Source: Parasponia andersonii (lineage: Eukaryota; Streptophyta; Magnoliopsida; Rosales; Cannabaceae). From it: a stretch of 64,000 bases of DNA. The notes under the pieces were generated by a model. It was given only the letters and a program-made list of their open reading frames with translations. It searched no databases and was not told where the DNA came from. The stretch's first letter is position 1, and each line of letters starts with the position of its first letter. The DNA is taken from contig JXTB01000195.1 in assembly GCA_002914805.1 (NCBI GenBank), positions 445,069 through 509,068 on the forward strand. Direction: 5' to 3'. Shown here one piece after another: positions 11,062 to 22,171 of the stretch. A program made the position numbers and the translations under genes.

Positions 11062-12049
11062 ATGGCCAGAGGTGAAGGATCAGGACCCGGAATTGACAAG
11101 TTCGACGGTACAGACTTCTCGTACTAGAGATTGCAGATTAATGATTATCTGCATAGTAAAAAATTGCATCAGCCTCTATCGGGGAAGAAACCGGAGAAGA
11201 TGGAGGACGACGACTGGCAACTCCTTGATCGACAAGTGTTAGGCGTGATCTGATTAACGCTAACGAAGAATGTTGCTCATAATGTGGCAGAGGCGAAAAC
11301 CACAGCAGAGATGATGAGCATCCTGTCAGACATGTATGAGAAGCCGTCGGCAAATAACAATGTACATTTGATGAAAAAGTTATTTTACTTAAAGATGGGA
11401 GAAGGTGCTTCAGTTGCAACTCATATCAATGAGTTCAACACGATCGTTTCTCAGTTGACGTCCGTCGAAATTAATTTCGACGATGAAGTTCGTGCTCTAA
11501 TTCTTCTAGCGTCTCTACCAACCAGCTGGGAACCAATGAGGGCTACAGTTAGCAATTCTGTTGGCAAAGGAAAGCTGCAATTCAATGATGTTAGAGACCG
11601 AATTTTGGCGGAAGAAGTTCGCAAAATTGATTCGGGTGAAGGCACATCATCAAGTTCTGCCCTAAATCTCGAGAACAGGGGCAGAAGTAGCGAGAAGAAT
11701 TCTAACCGGGGTCGTGGTAGATCCAAGTCAAGGAATAGAAGAGACAAGTCCAGATCCGAAAGAAGAATGGAGTGCTGGAATTGTGGCAAAACTGGCCACA
11801 TAAAGAAGAATTGTAGAGCACCAAGGAAAGACGACAGCAGAAACGATGCCAATACAGTAACTGATGAGGTACAAGACACTTTACTATTATCTATAGATAA
11901 TCCAATTGACTCTTGGGTCTTAGACTCTGGAGCTTCGTTTCATACCACTGCACACCGTGATGTATTAGAGAATTATGTCACTGGTAATTACGGAAAGGTT
12001 TATCTAGCCGATGGAGAACCTTTAGATATTGTTGGTATGGGTGATATCC
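11062..12049 (+). pseudogene. gag and start of protease of copia1, two in-frame stops
   Basis: Starts MARGEGSGPGIDKFDG. Codon 22 is TAG (11125-11127), where relatives have Trp. Codon 64 is TGA (11251-11253), where relatives have Arg. Otherwise the frame is open. It includes the gag core (MSILSDMYEKPSANNN), a basic RGRGRSKSRNRRDKSRS tract and the zinc knuckle CWNCGKTGHIKKNC for RNA binding. The protease begins WVLDSGASFHTT with an intact DSG. The N at 12050 then removes the rest of the protease and the GAG-pre-integrase segment. Confidence 0.9.
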
Positions 12050-12050
12050 N
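12050..12050. other. Assembly gap (single N) inside copia1 pol
   Basis: The peptide passes from the beginning of the protease (DIVGMGDI) straight to the region just before the integrase zinc finger. Related copia proteins have on the order of 100 residues in between, so real sequence is missing at this N. Confidence 0.8.
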
Positions 12051-13058
12051 GACAAGGGAATGAAGATAATGCTGTCAAAAGGAAAGCTACCAGAACTGAA
12101 GTCAGTTGAGCATAGCCTATGCGAAAGCTGTATCTTTGGCAAGCAAAAGAGGGTGAGCTTTTCAAAAAGCGGAAGAGAACCGAAAGCAGCAAAGTTGGAG
12201 CTGGTTCATACAGACGTGTGGGGGCCATCTCCTGTGACATCCCTTGGAGGCTCAAGATATTATGTGACATTCATTGACGATTCGAGCAGAAAGGTATGGG
12301 TTTATTTTCTGAAAAATAAATCTGATGTTTACGATACCTTTAAAAAGTGGAAAGCCGTGGTTGAGAATGAAACTAATCTGAAAGTGAAATGCTTGCGGTC
12401 TGATAATGGGGGAGAATATGATGATGATGACTTCAAGAGGTATTGTGCCAAGAATGGAATCAAGTTCGAGAAAACTATTCCAAGAAAACCTCAACAGAAT
12501 GGTATTGCTGAAAGAATGAACAGAACCCTGAATGAACGTGCAAGGAGCATGAGGTTGCACGCAGGGTTGCCAAAGACATTTTGGGCCGATGCAGTTAACA
12601 CCGCTGCATATCTTATCAACAGAGGACCATCAGTACCATTGGACTTCAGAATACCAGAAGAGGTCTGGAGTGGTAAAGAGGTAAACCTTTCTTTCTTGAA
12701 AGTGTTTGGTTGTCTATCTTATGTTCATATAGACCCTACCAATAGAAGTAAACTTGATCCCAAGTCTAAAAAATGTTTCTTTATTGGTTATGGTGATACT
12801 GAGTTTGGTTATCGTTTCTGGGATGACCAAAATCGGAAAATCATCAGAAGCAGGGATGTCATATTCAACGAGGAGGTAATGTACAAGGACAGATTATGCA
12901 CTGGAGCTGATAGTGTATGTCCTGAAGTAAAAAAGGCTAGGGTAATACCATTGAATGACATCCCAATAGATGGCCAGAAAGATCAAGAAGCTGTAGCACC
13001 AGCGGTAGACCCACAGACCCCAGTGGGTGAACTCAGAAGATCTTCCAGAACAATTTGA
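12051..13058 (+). pseudogene. Integrase of copia1
   Basis: Resumes just before the zinc-binding tail (CESCIFGKQKRVSF). The rve catalytic core follows with all three acidic residues in place: D in VHTDVWGP, D in RSDNGGEY and E in NGIAERMNRTL. After it comes the copia C-terminal block (FLKVFGCLSYVHID, KKCFFIGYGDTEFGYRFWD). A TGA at 13056-13058 (SSRTI then stop, then PPQRYSP) interrupts the junction with RT where Arg is expected. The enzyme would insert the cDNA. The missing N-terminal sequence is an assembly loss, not necessarily biological. Confidence 0.9.
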
Positions 13059-14657
13059 CCTCCTCAGAGATATTCTCCGGCACTGCATTACATTCTACTG
13101 ACTGATAAAGGTGAGCCAGAGAGTTATGAAGAAGCGGTGCAGAATGATGAGTCAATCAAGTGGGAGTTAGCCATGAAAGATGAGATGGAGTCACTGGCGT
13201 CCAATCAGACATGGGAACTGGCCGAACTACCAGAAGGAAAGAAGGCATTACACAACAAGTGGGTGTACCGAATAAAAGAAGAACATGATGGTAGCAAACG
13301 GTACAAAGCAAGACTTATTGTCAAAGGCTTTCAACAGAAGGAAGGCATCGACTACACCGAGATTTTCTCTCCAGTGATCAAATTGACCACTATCAGAACA
13401 GTACTTGGGTTAGTGGCTAAAGAAGACTTGCATCTAAAGCAATTAGATGTCAAGACAACATTTCTTCATGGTAACCTAGAGGAAGAAATTTACATGAAAC
13501 AGCCACAAGGTTTTGAAATACGAGGGAAGGAGAGAATGGTGTGTAAACTTCAGAAGAGCCTGTATGGCCTAAAACAGGCTCCAAGACAGTGGTACAAGAA
13601 GTTCGATGCGTTTATGAGTAACAATGGTTACTTGCGATGTCAGGCAAACCACTGCTGTTATGTGAAGAGGTTTGACAATTCTTATATTATTCTACTTTTA
13701 TATGTAGATGATATGTTGATTGCTGGAGCTAATATAGAGGAAATTGATAAGCTCAAGAAAGAATTGTCAATGGAGTTTTCTATGAAGGATTTGGGAGCTG
13801 CAAAGCAAATCCTTGGGATGAGGATTTCTAGAGCAAATGGAGTTTTGAAGCTATCTCAAGAGGAGTATGTGAAGAAGGTGCTTAGCAGATTCAACATGAA
13901 TGGTGCAAAGCCTGTAAGTACTCCTTTGGCTAGTCACTTCAAACTAACCAAGGAGCAGTCACCCTCAATAGAGCAGGAGCGAGCTTATATGGCCAAGGTG
14001 CCTTATTCTTCTGTTATTGGCAGTCTTATGTATGCCATGGTGTGCACCAGATCGGATATAGCACATGCAGTGGGAGTTGTGAGCCGATACATGAGTAATC
14101 CAGGAAAACAGTACTGGGAAGCAGTGAAGTGGATTCTTAGATACTTGAGAGGTACTAGTAATATGTCACTGTGCTTCAAAAAGTCAGATATGGGTTTACA
14201 AGGCTATGTAGATGTTGATATAGCTGGTGATGTAGACGGCAGGAAGAGTACTACTGGATATGTATTCACATTAGGTGGTACAGCGGTTAGCTGGGTCTCA
14301 AAGCTACAAAAGATTGTCGCTCTATCTACAACTGAAGCAGAGTATGTTGCTGTGACAGAAGCAAGCAAGGAGTTGATATGGTTGCAGAGTTTCTTGGAGG
14401 AACTAGGTCAGAATTATGGGAAGAGCACTTTGTATTGTGACAGTCAAAGTGCTATTCATCTGGCAAAGAATCCTGTTTATCATGCTCGGACAAAACATAT
14501 ACAGGTTCGGTATCACTTCATACGCTCAGCTTTGGAAGATGGAGTCTTGGTGCTAGAGAAGATTCCAGGAAGCAAAAATCCTGCTGATATGTTAACGAAG
14601 ACTGTGACTATTGACAAACTGAAGCTGTGTTCGGCTTCAACTGGCTTGCAAGAGTAA
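13059..14657 (+). pseudogene. Reverse transcriptase and RNase H of copia1, open reading frame
   Basis: From 13059 to the stop at 14655-14657 the frame is uninterrupted. RT motifs: WVYRIKEEHDGSKRYKARL, QLDVKTTFLHGNLEEEIYM, SLYGLKQAPRQWYKKFD and the active site LLLYVDDMLIAG with both Asp present. RNase H motifs: GYVDVDIAGDVDGRKSTTGY, ALSTTEAEYVA, LYCDSQSAIHLAKNP and RTKHIQVRYHFIR. This part alone looks catalytically competent. It lacks a fused upstream frame because of the TGA at 13056 and the gap. Confidence 0.92.
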
Positions 14658-14728
14658 TAATGAGGAGATGAGCTATTGCATTGATCAAGTATGAAGACAT
14701 AATTGAAATTAGTCTTCAAGTGGGAGAT

Positions 14729-15221
14729 TGTCAAGCGGTGGAACACGGTTTGGCTCTGTGTACAAGCCGTGTTTAATACACGATGAAGAAAAAAAAAATA
14801 TAGCCAATTAATATACCGTGTACAAAACGTGTGAAGAGTTGGAGAGGGTTGGTTATCTCAAACCTATAAATAGGGACCCTATTCCTCATTTGTTTTCATC
14901 CCCAGAGAAGTGAGAAACACCAATTATAGTGAGAGTAAAATAGAGAGATATTATTCTTTGAGAGTTAGAGAAAAATACAGTTTTTCTCTTGGGTGTATTC
15001 GGGGTCTGGGTGTGAGGAGTACTGAGTGAGTGTTTGTAAACACTTGTAAAATTTCTTTTCTCCCTATAGTAAAGATCTGCAGCAGCTCCGTGGACGTAAC
15101 CAAATTGGTGAACCACGCTAAATTTGTGTGTCTTATTTATTTATTTATTTCGGCATTATTTTTCACATTTATTTTATCACTTCCACTATTGTGTGTTTAT
15201 TGGGGAGGTTATTCCCTAACA
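14729..15221. repeat. 3' LTR of copia1 (493 bp)
   Basis: Begins TGTCAAGCGGTGG and ends CCCTAACA. A TATA box, TATAAATA, is at 14865-14872, with transcription probably starting about 30 bp later. The U3 part has two similar motifs, GTGTACAAGCCGTGT and CCGTGTACAAAACGTGT, of the kind that act as promoter repeats in related elements. Confidence 0.92.
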
Positions 15222-15398
15222 TATAGTACGTACTTGCATTATACAGCATCCTATATATTTCAATAAAATAATATATGTTCTTACCCAAAAAAAGAAAAAG
15301 GAAAAGGAAAAGGAAAAGGAAAAGGAAAAGGTGGGAACATTGCTTATTGCAGTAAAGTAGAGATCTGTATTCTTCTACAATAGTCTCTTATACATGTT
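15222..15398. repeat. Second copy of the copia1 flanking sequence
   Basis: Directly follows the 3' LTR, starts TATAGTACGTACTTGCATT and matches 10538-10712. It includes an (AAAAGG)n run at about 15295-15331. It continues into the older repeat at 15331-15565. Confidence 0.8.
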
Positions 15399-15565
15399 GT
15401 TCTTATCAATAGCCTCATTATGTTATGTTTGTTGATAAATATGGTATCAGAAATGATCAGGGAATAAAAGCATTGAAGAACACTAAAGTTATATAGAATA
15501 AGACTTTTGTAAGCAAAAACACTGAAAAAGCAATGGAAAGACAGAAGCACACCATGTGACTAAGA
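15331..15565. repeat. Decayed copia leader/LTR-end fragment, copy 1 of a direct repeat
   Basis: This stretch, beginning GTGGGAACATTGCTTATTGC, recurs in the same orientation at 17284-17515 with about 85-90 percent identity by eye. It contains ATGGTATCAGAAATGATCAGG at about 15440. The TGGTATCAGA core is the initiator tRNA-Met primer site used by copia elements, which suggests an LTR end plus leader. Confidence 0.6.
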
Positions 15566-17283
15566 CCGTTATGTGCCAATCTTTGGAGGCAGTTGAAAGA
15601 AGGGTGCTTTGCCTATAAGACTTATCTACGAAGTCACGAATTAAACTGAAAGTCCGGTTTGTGTTTCATGTTAGAGAATTTTACTACTTTTTTTCTTTAG
15701 AAAAAAAGAAGAAGAAGTAAATTTATGAAAGCCATGCATGCATGTCTATCACCGATAGACCGGCAACATTTCTATTGACCACTAGATTTTAAGTTTAACT
15801 AATATATATTCACGAAACGAACAGTATCACGATCGGAAATGTGATTTTTAATAATTTTAATCGAAAATATAATAAAATATTAATTTTATAAAATTTAGGA
15901 AAAATCAATAATAAGAAAATTTTATTTTGGTTCTCAAATCATTATATAAATTTTATAACTATTAAAACTTTTATTACTTTTAATAATTTTAGATATATCT
16001 ATTAAATTTTAAGAAAGTTTCCAATTAATTTATTTATAAATTTTTATTAAATCATAAATTTAATTTCTAAAATAGGTCACATAAAATTACTTGTAGTTTC
16101 AAGTACTCAAAATAATAACAAAACTATCCTCGTACATCTACTTAGTAAATTTACTAATTTTGGCTAAATAATTAAACAAGAAAAGAAAGTTAATAGAGTA
16201 TAGATACCCACTAAAGAATATACGTAGGAATACAAGTACAAGCTACAAGCTTATCTGACTAGTAGAATGACTACCTCAAATAGACTAACATCTGAAAGTG
16301 GGAGAAGTAGGGGTGAGCATTCATATGCTCCGTAAAAATTTAATTATTTTTTTTGAATCAATGCAATTTTACCAAACCTGCATGATTAATACATTTTCTA
16401 AAATCTATTTATAAATTAAGTTTAGAAAATAATTGATATCCAAAATATTCACATATTCAAAACCAAAACTAAAACCATATTATTATACATATCATGAATT
16501 ATTCTATCCCATGAAGTCACATCCTCTCTTCACATAATAGAGTAACTTGTACAACATGTACTAAGTATTTTCTGCCTGATATCTATCCCAAAAAACTAGA
16601 AAGACACCTATGTGTCTATTCCTACCAAAACAGAGAAACAATTGAATGACTATGCCTACCAAGCGGGGGATGGGTAATCAGAAGATCCCGCGCAGGTTTA
16701 TGCGCTCTCACCGAGGGCGAAGATACTAGCCGTCCACTAAATATTACGATGCCTAAGATGTATCTTATGTGTAATCATATGGTATGTATAATATTTAACA
16801 ATTCACAATAATTATGCATCAAGGAATTAATCATATCATGCTTTAAAATCCCACTTGATATTATTCTAGGATTTACTATAATATGGGTAGCATATCGCTA
16901 TATTACCCTATACTCACAATTTAAAAATATGTATAAAATTCCATACAGTCTAATCACAGTATAATCTAATGTGTTTCCATAACTTATTAAATCATTTTAT
17001 GAACCACGATTTTTCGTAATAAACTATAACATAATTATATATTAAAACAAATATAAAACCGAGTAATTGAATCCATACTTCAAGATGATAACTATATCAA
17101 GATAACGATGCTCGAAAAATCTCCTATTAATCACTTAGGTATTTGGACGGTCGTTTCAGAATCTCGGTAAGCTTTCTTGAAAAATAACTTTTCTAATAGA
17201 ATTTCAAATTGAGAAATAGATGTCATTATTGAATTCAAGGCATCTAACAATACTAGTTTAGATATGTAATTTGTCAGAAATAA
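15566..17283. other. Non-coding stretch between the two direct repeats
   Basis: AT-rich with no recognisable protein. At about 16310 the text GTAGGGGTGAGCAT resembles the end of an hAT-type element, but I found no matching inverted end. A short GC-richer patch at about 16660-16735 is unexplained. Confidence 0.5.
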
Positions 17284-17515
17284 GTGGGAACATTGCTTAT
17301 TGCAGTAAAGTAGAGATCTGTATTCTTCTACCGTAATCTCTTATATATGTTGTTCTTATCAATAGCCTCATTATGTTATATTTGTTGATAAATATGGCAC
17401 TAGAAATGATCAGGGAATAAAAATATTGTTGAACACTAAAGTTATTTAGAATAAGACTTTTGTACGCAAAAAAAACACTGAAAAATTAATGAAAAGACAA
17501 GCACATCACGTGACT
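17284..17515. repeat. Decayed copia leader/LTR-end fragment, copy 2 of a direct repeat
   Basis: Matches 15331-15565 from GTGGGAACATTGC to about GCACATCACGTGAC. The primer-site core is degraded here (TGGCACTAGA). Copy 1 carries a less eroded version. Confidence 0.6.
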
Positions 17516-17889
17516 TTCAATTCACTTAGAGAAGTCAAATAGGCCGCCAACATGACACCTAAAAGATAGGTCTGTAAGTGCTTTTTGTCATATTGGCACA
17601 GCCCAATAAAATATTGTATCATGCATGTGTTTATGCTAAACCAAGTTTTAAAACCCTTAAGTTTCAAAATCCTAAGCCTGATACGATCCACAGGCTAAAG
17701 AACATCTTATATAATGCTCATATTTATGCTTGTACTACGCCTTGTCGTGCCGAACGTAGAAAACCAATACGCTAGTGTATCTTTGTTTGTGTACAATTTG
17801 AGTTGACTGATTGAATTATTGTGATCGTCAATATTCTATAAATTTTTTAAGAGTATTTAATTAAAAAATTATAATTTAATTTAAAACAA

Positions 17890-19123
17890 GAGATAATAAT
17901 ATTTTTATGCTTTGTGTTTTGTGTTTTGACTGTTCGTGTTTTGACTGTTTGTTTGATTTATATTTTAATTTTATTTATTATCAATGTTAACCTTTAAAAT
18001 TTAAAAGTAGTATTAAATTCATAGCCTTTGTGAATCATAGACTTATTTTGACCGTAAAATTGACTAAAACACGCTTATAAGATTTATTTTACATTAAAAA
18101 TAATTTAAAAATAATTTATATAATTGTTATAAATTCTAATAAGAATTGAATTAAGAAAAAAAAGAAAAATACTATTTTTCTATTTTTTATATTTTCTCTC
18201 TCTTCTCCTTCAATTCCGTCTTCTTCCCTCTCTGTTCTTTCATTTTTTTGGACTTGTACATGAGAAAGCATTATAAACAACTAAGATCTCTAAACTAATC
18301 AGCTATTATTTCCCATTTCTAATTTCAAATAAATACTAAAGTTGCGTACTATAGTTGATTCATCGAAAATCCTTATATGATGGCTGCGATCTTCTAAATG
18401 ACTCCATCGTCGTGTGTAGATCAACAAGAATAAGAAAAGTTATGGCTTATTGTTCTTGGATTAGGACTCATCAATCATAGCCATCGTCAATACGAGTGGA
18501 GCTCTTGTCGGATGTGGGTGTAGGTTGGATGATATTTTTGCGGTTGGTTTCGAGTAGTCAGAGGGTGGATTTGAGGCCATAGAGATAGGCGATGCTTAGG
18601 GTCTAGCATGGAAGCGTCGGACAAGCAAGATGGTGATTCGCTGACTAGGATTTTGGGTGAGAGATCGGTGAATAGTAGTCGCTTGCTTGACCATTTTGAC
18701 GTTTTTTTTTTATTTTTATTTTTATTTTTTTTTAAGGAGGATACATTTTGTTACAGTTGTTTCATTGAAGAAGAGAAAATGAAAAATAAGAAAGGGAATT
18801 GCACAAAAATTTAGAGAGAGGGAAATAAGATGAAAAGGGAGATGAGACGTTGAGAGAAAGAGACAAAGAATATCAGTTTTTTTTTTTTGTTAGAATATAT
18901 ATATATTTTTAATTTTTAGATTATATCTTTCAAGTATATTTGTTTATATGTGTTTAATTCTAACAGGTCTTTTAGTCAATTTTTGGTCAAATAGGTCTTT
19001 GACTTATGAAGGGTATGAATTTGATATAAATTTAAAATTTAAAAATTAATTTTGATAATAATCAAAACTAAGATATAAATTGGGTAAATAGTCAAAATAT
19101 ATGGTATAAAAATATTATTATCC
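17890..19123. mobile_element. Non-autonomous Mutator-like element (MULE) with long terminal inverted repeats
   Basis: The left end reads GAGATAATAATATTTTTAT and the reverse complement of the right end reads GGATAATAATATTTTTAT. Similarity continues inward for about 200 bp (left TTCATAGCC...GACTTATTTTGACC, right-rc TTCATACCC...GACCTATTTGACC). A perfect 10-bp duplication TTTAAAACAA flanks it at 17880-17889 and 19124-19133. A 9-11 bp TSD with long TIRs is characteristic of MULEs. The 1234-bp element has no transposase. Its centre (about 18380-18690) is richer in G/C than its arms and may be a captured fragment. Confidence 0.8.
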
Positions 19124-19850
19124 TTTAAAACAATAATAGAAATATGAAATTATTTAAAAAAAATATTCAATGAAAAATCATTAAGAAAAAATTGTTTCAA
19201 AAAAGAAAGGACAAGAAAAATGAGTTTATCAAAAAGAAAAACAAAAAAGGTATATAAAATTTGTAGATATAAATAATATAACAAAGTAAAAATAAATATT
19301 TTTTAAAGTACTCAAGAGTCTTGTTTTTTGAGCCATGCTGTACTTGTGCCTGAGATTGTGCTATGGTGTGCCATCCCATAATGCCTTAAAATTAGAGTAG
19401 ACCGTTGTATGGCCCAACTCCTCATATTATGTTTAGCATAGCCCAAAGTCACCTCATGCTGTACTTTGTTCGACATAAATTTTTTTTGCATGCCAAATGG
19501 GTGATCTAACCCATTTGGCATGTCTAATTTTTATCTTTGAATAATCTTATGTTGGAGAAAATTTAATTTTACGGGACGTAAATACACTATTTTTTCAATG
19601 TTTTAGAATATTTTTATTTACAAACAACTTCTAATTTAATAATAAAAAAGAATTATTATCAAATTAACTACATTTAATCTAACTGAATTCTACTTAGACC
19701 TATCTTTCAAAAAATATTACTAAATTTATGATCTTTCAAAAATAATAAAAATTCCGTACGACTTTTTAGGACATTTTTCTAAATACTTTGGGAGTTAAAA
19801 AATGCGGTGGCATTTTAGTAAATAAGGTATCTTTTTTTTTTTTTTTTACA

Positions 19851-20290
19851 AGAAACCATAAAGATTTTTTGGAAACCAAATTTTGTTTCCTATTAGCGGA
19901 ATGTCCTGTACGTAAGTAAATCACAGAAAACTATAAAGGTTTTTTGAAAATCAGTTTGGTTTCTTTTATCTTGTACGTAAGTAAATTACAAAAAACTACG
20001 AACTTTTCTTGAAAACTATTATAGTTTTTTTTTTAACAGAAAAATAAATCATAAGAAACTATGAAAGTTTTCTAGAAATCATCGTGGTTTTCTTTTCATA
20101 GAATGCCATGTAGTTAAGTAAATCACAGAAAACTATAAAGATTTTCTAGAAACTATTGCGATTTCTTTTAGTAGAATGCCTTCTAGCTAAGTAAATCATA
20201 AGGAACCTTCTAAGTTTCTGGGAAACTATCATAGTTTCTTTTTTGTAGAATACTATGTGACTAAATAAATTGCAAGAAACCACAGAGGTT
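19851..20290. repeat. Degenerate tandem array, about 65-75 bp unit, about six copies
   Basis: A unit of the form GTAAGTAAATCACAGAAAACTA...GGTTTTC...TTTCTTTT...AGAATGCC recurs. TAAGTAAAT-like anchors lie at 19913, 19978, about 20043, 20115, 20188 and 20262. Each unit pairs GAAACTAT/GAAAACTA with a nearby ATAGTTTC/GGTTTTC, so each could fold into a hairpin. It is non-coding. Confidence 0.65.
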
Positions 20291-20701
20291 TCTACTTTAT
20301 TGTTATTGAGTAATTTTATCAAGCATTTGATACGTAACAATTCTATTTCTAATAATTCTACACAATTTCATCAACTAATTGTCCACTTCGCATACTTTTG
20401 TGTATTATAGCATTTATGAATATATGTATATCAGACAAAAGAAACGAATAAAATAGAAAAAAATTTCAATTTTCAATATATCTCAGGTTAAAACAACTAA
20501 ACAAATACTCACAGATTAATTCATCATTAAAAAAATAAATAAGTCTCGACACTTCGTTATCTATATTTCAAAAAACAAAATTAAAGCTAAAGAAACTGAA
20601 AGAAAAACCACAGAATGACACAATTCTTGTAAATCTTAATCAGAAACTATAATTTCTCATCTGGACAATCTATAATCTTAAGTAGCTCTTCACTCATTAT
20701 A

Positions 20702-21005
20702 CTAGTGTTGTTGCAAGCCGTCGATGGCCCACTTGCAACAGAAGCCGAAAACACTAGACACCCACCTTGCTGCCAATCTCTTGCTTGCACACCACTGCTG
20801 CCTTCTATTCAGAGGCATGAAACCAACAATGGGATGATCTGGCACATCGGTCGGTGCTGCAGGTCCTGAATTAGCTTGTATAGATATTGAAGATGATCCA
20901 ACTTGGGAGCTCTTTTGGCATCTTCCTAAACTAAGCAACGATTTGTTGTTCTTTGCCACACAGCTCTAGCTTCTACTGCTGCCACTGTTCTCTTATATGC
21001 TAGAC
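20702..21005 (-). pseudogene. Fragment resembling part of a host gene, frameshifted, identity unknown
   Basis: On the minus strand one frame gives AYKRTVAAVEARAVWQRT, and the adjacent frame continues for about 85 codons (MAKNNKSLLSLGRCQKSSQ to the stop at 20702), including PTDVPDHPIVGFMPLNRR. The composition is protein-like and richer in G/C than the surroundings, but the frame changes and a stop intervenes. I cannot name the family with confidence. It lies just left of Tat element B and shows no transposon motif. Confidence 0.35.
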
Positions 21006-21132
21006 ATTCTAATCAATTAAAAAGAGAAATGAAAAAGAGAAAATCCCATCAGGTATAAGAACTGTAGCCATAGTTTATAATTACTTGTCAATTTTACATA
21101 ATTAAGGAGGCAAAAAAAAAACATTTACTACG

Positions 21133-21945
21133 TGTTGGTGCAGTTTTTATTAGTTGTCTATGTGTCTTCGAACTGCTGATGCTGTATCTACTAACTGTCC
21201 ATGTATCCTCGCTATTCCAGAGTGCTTTTGACTTCAAGTCAGATTGAAAGGCGGGGGTGGCTACCTGCAAAGACTCTCAGATGCTTAAGTCAGATATTTA
21301 CCCTTGAGATTTAGCAGCAAGAATTAAGTTTTTCTCTTGCTTACAAATTTCTTTCTATCTCTTTTTCTTATATCTCTGTATATGCCTATGTCCTCAGGGG
21401 GACGCATGGCTCATATATATAGTCCTAGAACAGAGAACCTTCTGGCTCTTAATCCTAGGATCGTGTATCTTTTCTCATCATAACTTACTCCAGAAATCAT
21501 GGGCTGTGATTACTGTAATTTCCTTTGCATCGCCATGACTTGCTTTCCGCCGTCCCCTATGGCTCGAGCCTAGCGGGGACGAGACTTTGACAAACCGCTG
21601 TTCTATTAGGACTGTGTGCTTAATGCGCACATCTACCCAGGATTACATTAAATGCCCTATCTGGGTCTGGAGTAGTGTGCTGCCTCTAATGATCTTCCGA
21701 CAGAAGACCCTCGAGACTCCTGACCCCCAGCTGTCGAGGTAAAAATTAGATTGGGCCAAACCCGTCCAGGGTCTGGGATGAATTTGGTTCTGGCCTCCGA
21801 CAACCCACGGGCCCATACGGTATCACGTGCGACTCGTGTGGCTTTTAGGCGATCCTTCTGGACATGTGTTGGACGACGTGCCCCCTGCCACCTGTTTTGC
21901 CGCTTAACCATCCACGTGGTATATGATCTAGGAGCGGGCCCCACA
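21133..21945. repeat. 3' LTR of Tat element B (813 bp)
   Basis: TGTTGGTGCAG...GCCCCACA. On the minus strand a TATA-type run (CTATATATATGAGCC) lies at about 21408-21422. The right LTR has lost this segment, which accounts for the 17-bp length difference. Confidence 0.92.
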
Positions 21946-21962
21946 ACTGCCCCCATTTCCCT
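21946..21962 (-). promoter_or_regulatory. Polypurine tract of Tat element B
   Basis: On the minus strand, directly before the 3' LTR, it reads GGGAAATGGGGGCAGT. Element C has the equivalent GGAAAATGGAGGTAGT. It primes plus-strand cDNA synthesis. Confidence 0.75.
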
Positions 21963-22171
21963 ACTTGATGGACTCACATATATCAAGTGGGGAAATCGTG
22001 CCTCCAGTCTGCCAATTCGAAGGGTACGCGTGACTCGTTACTGTCATTACTCCCCAATTACTGATACTGGTGCATGCCAAACCGTGTCATGATTTTTTCA
22101 AATTTTGAAATTCTAATGCTTCCGATTTCCTTGCACTATTCACCTCTAGGAAAAACCCTTCAGCTTCCCCC

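Larger units (their letters stand above)
10714..15221 (+). mobile_element. Ty1/copia retrotransposon copia1 (Tnt1/Tork-like), young, gapped
   Basis: Plus-strand order: truncated 5' LTR (10714-11024), PBS TGGTATCAGAAC at 11027 matching initiator tRNA-Met, gag, protease, integrase, RT and RNase H, a purine tract AGTGGGAGAT at 14719-14728, and the 3' LTR (14729-15221). The gag-protease-integrase-RT order is the copia order. Only three in-frame stops and one gap interrupt the coding part. The bases after the 3' LTR are TATAG, also present at the presumed left insertion point in the ankyrin gene TATA box, giving a probable 5-bp TSD. Confidence 0.92.

Noticed and set aside
11451..11879. Minus-strand 142-codon open frame
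   Set aside because: Shadow of the copia1 gag, whose zinc knuckle and basic tract are on the plus strand.
16310..16330. hAT-like end GTAGGGGTGAGCAT
   Set aside because: No inverted partner or 8-bp duplication found within 3 kb.
19197..19521. Open frames of 60-69 codons next to the MULE
   Set aside because: Low-complexity Phe/Leu-rich translation of A/T DNA or no recognisable motif.
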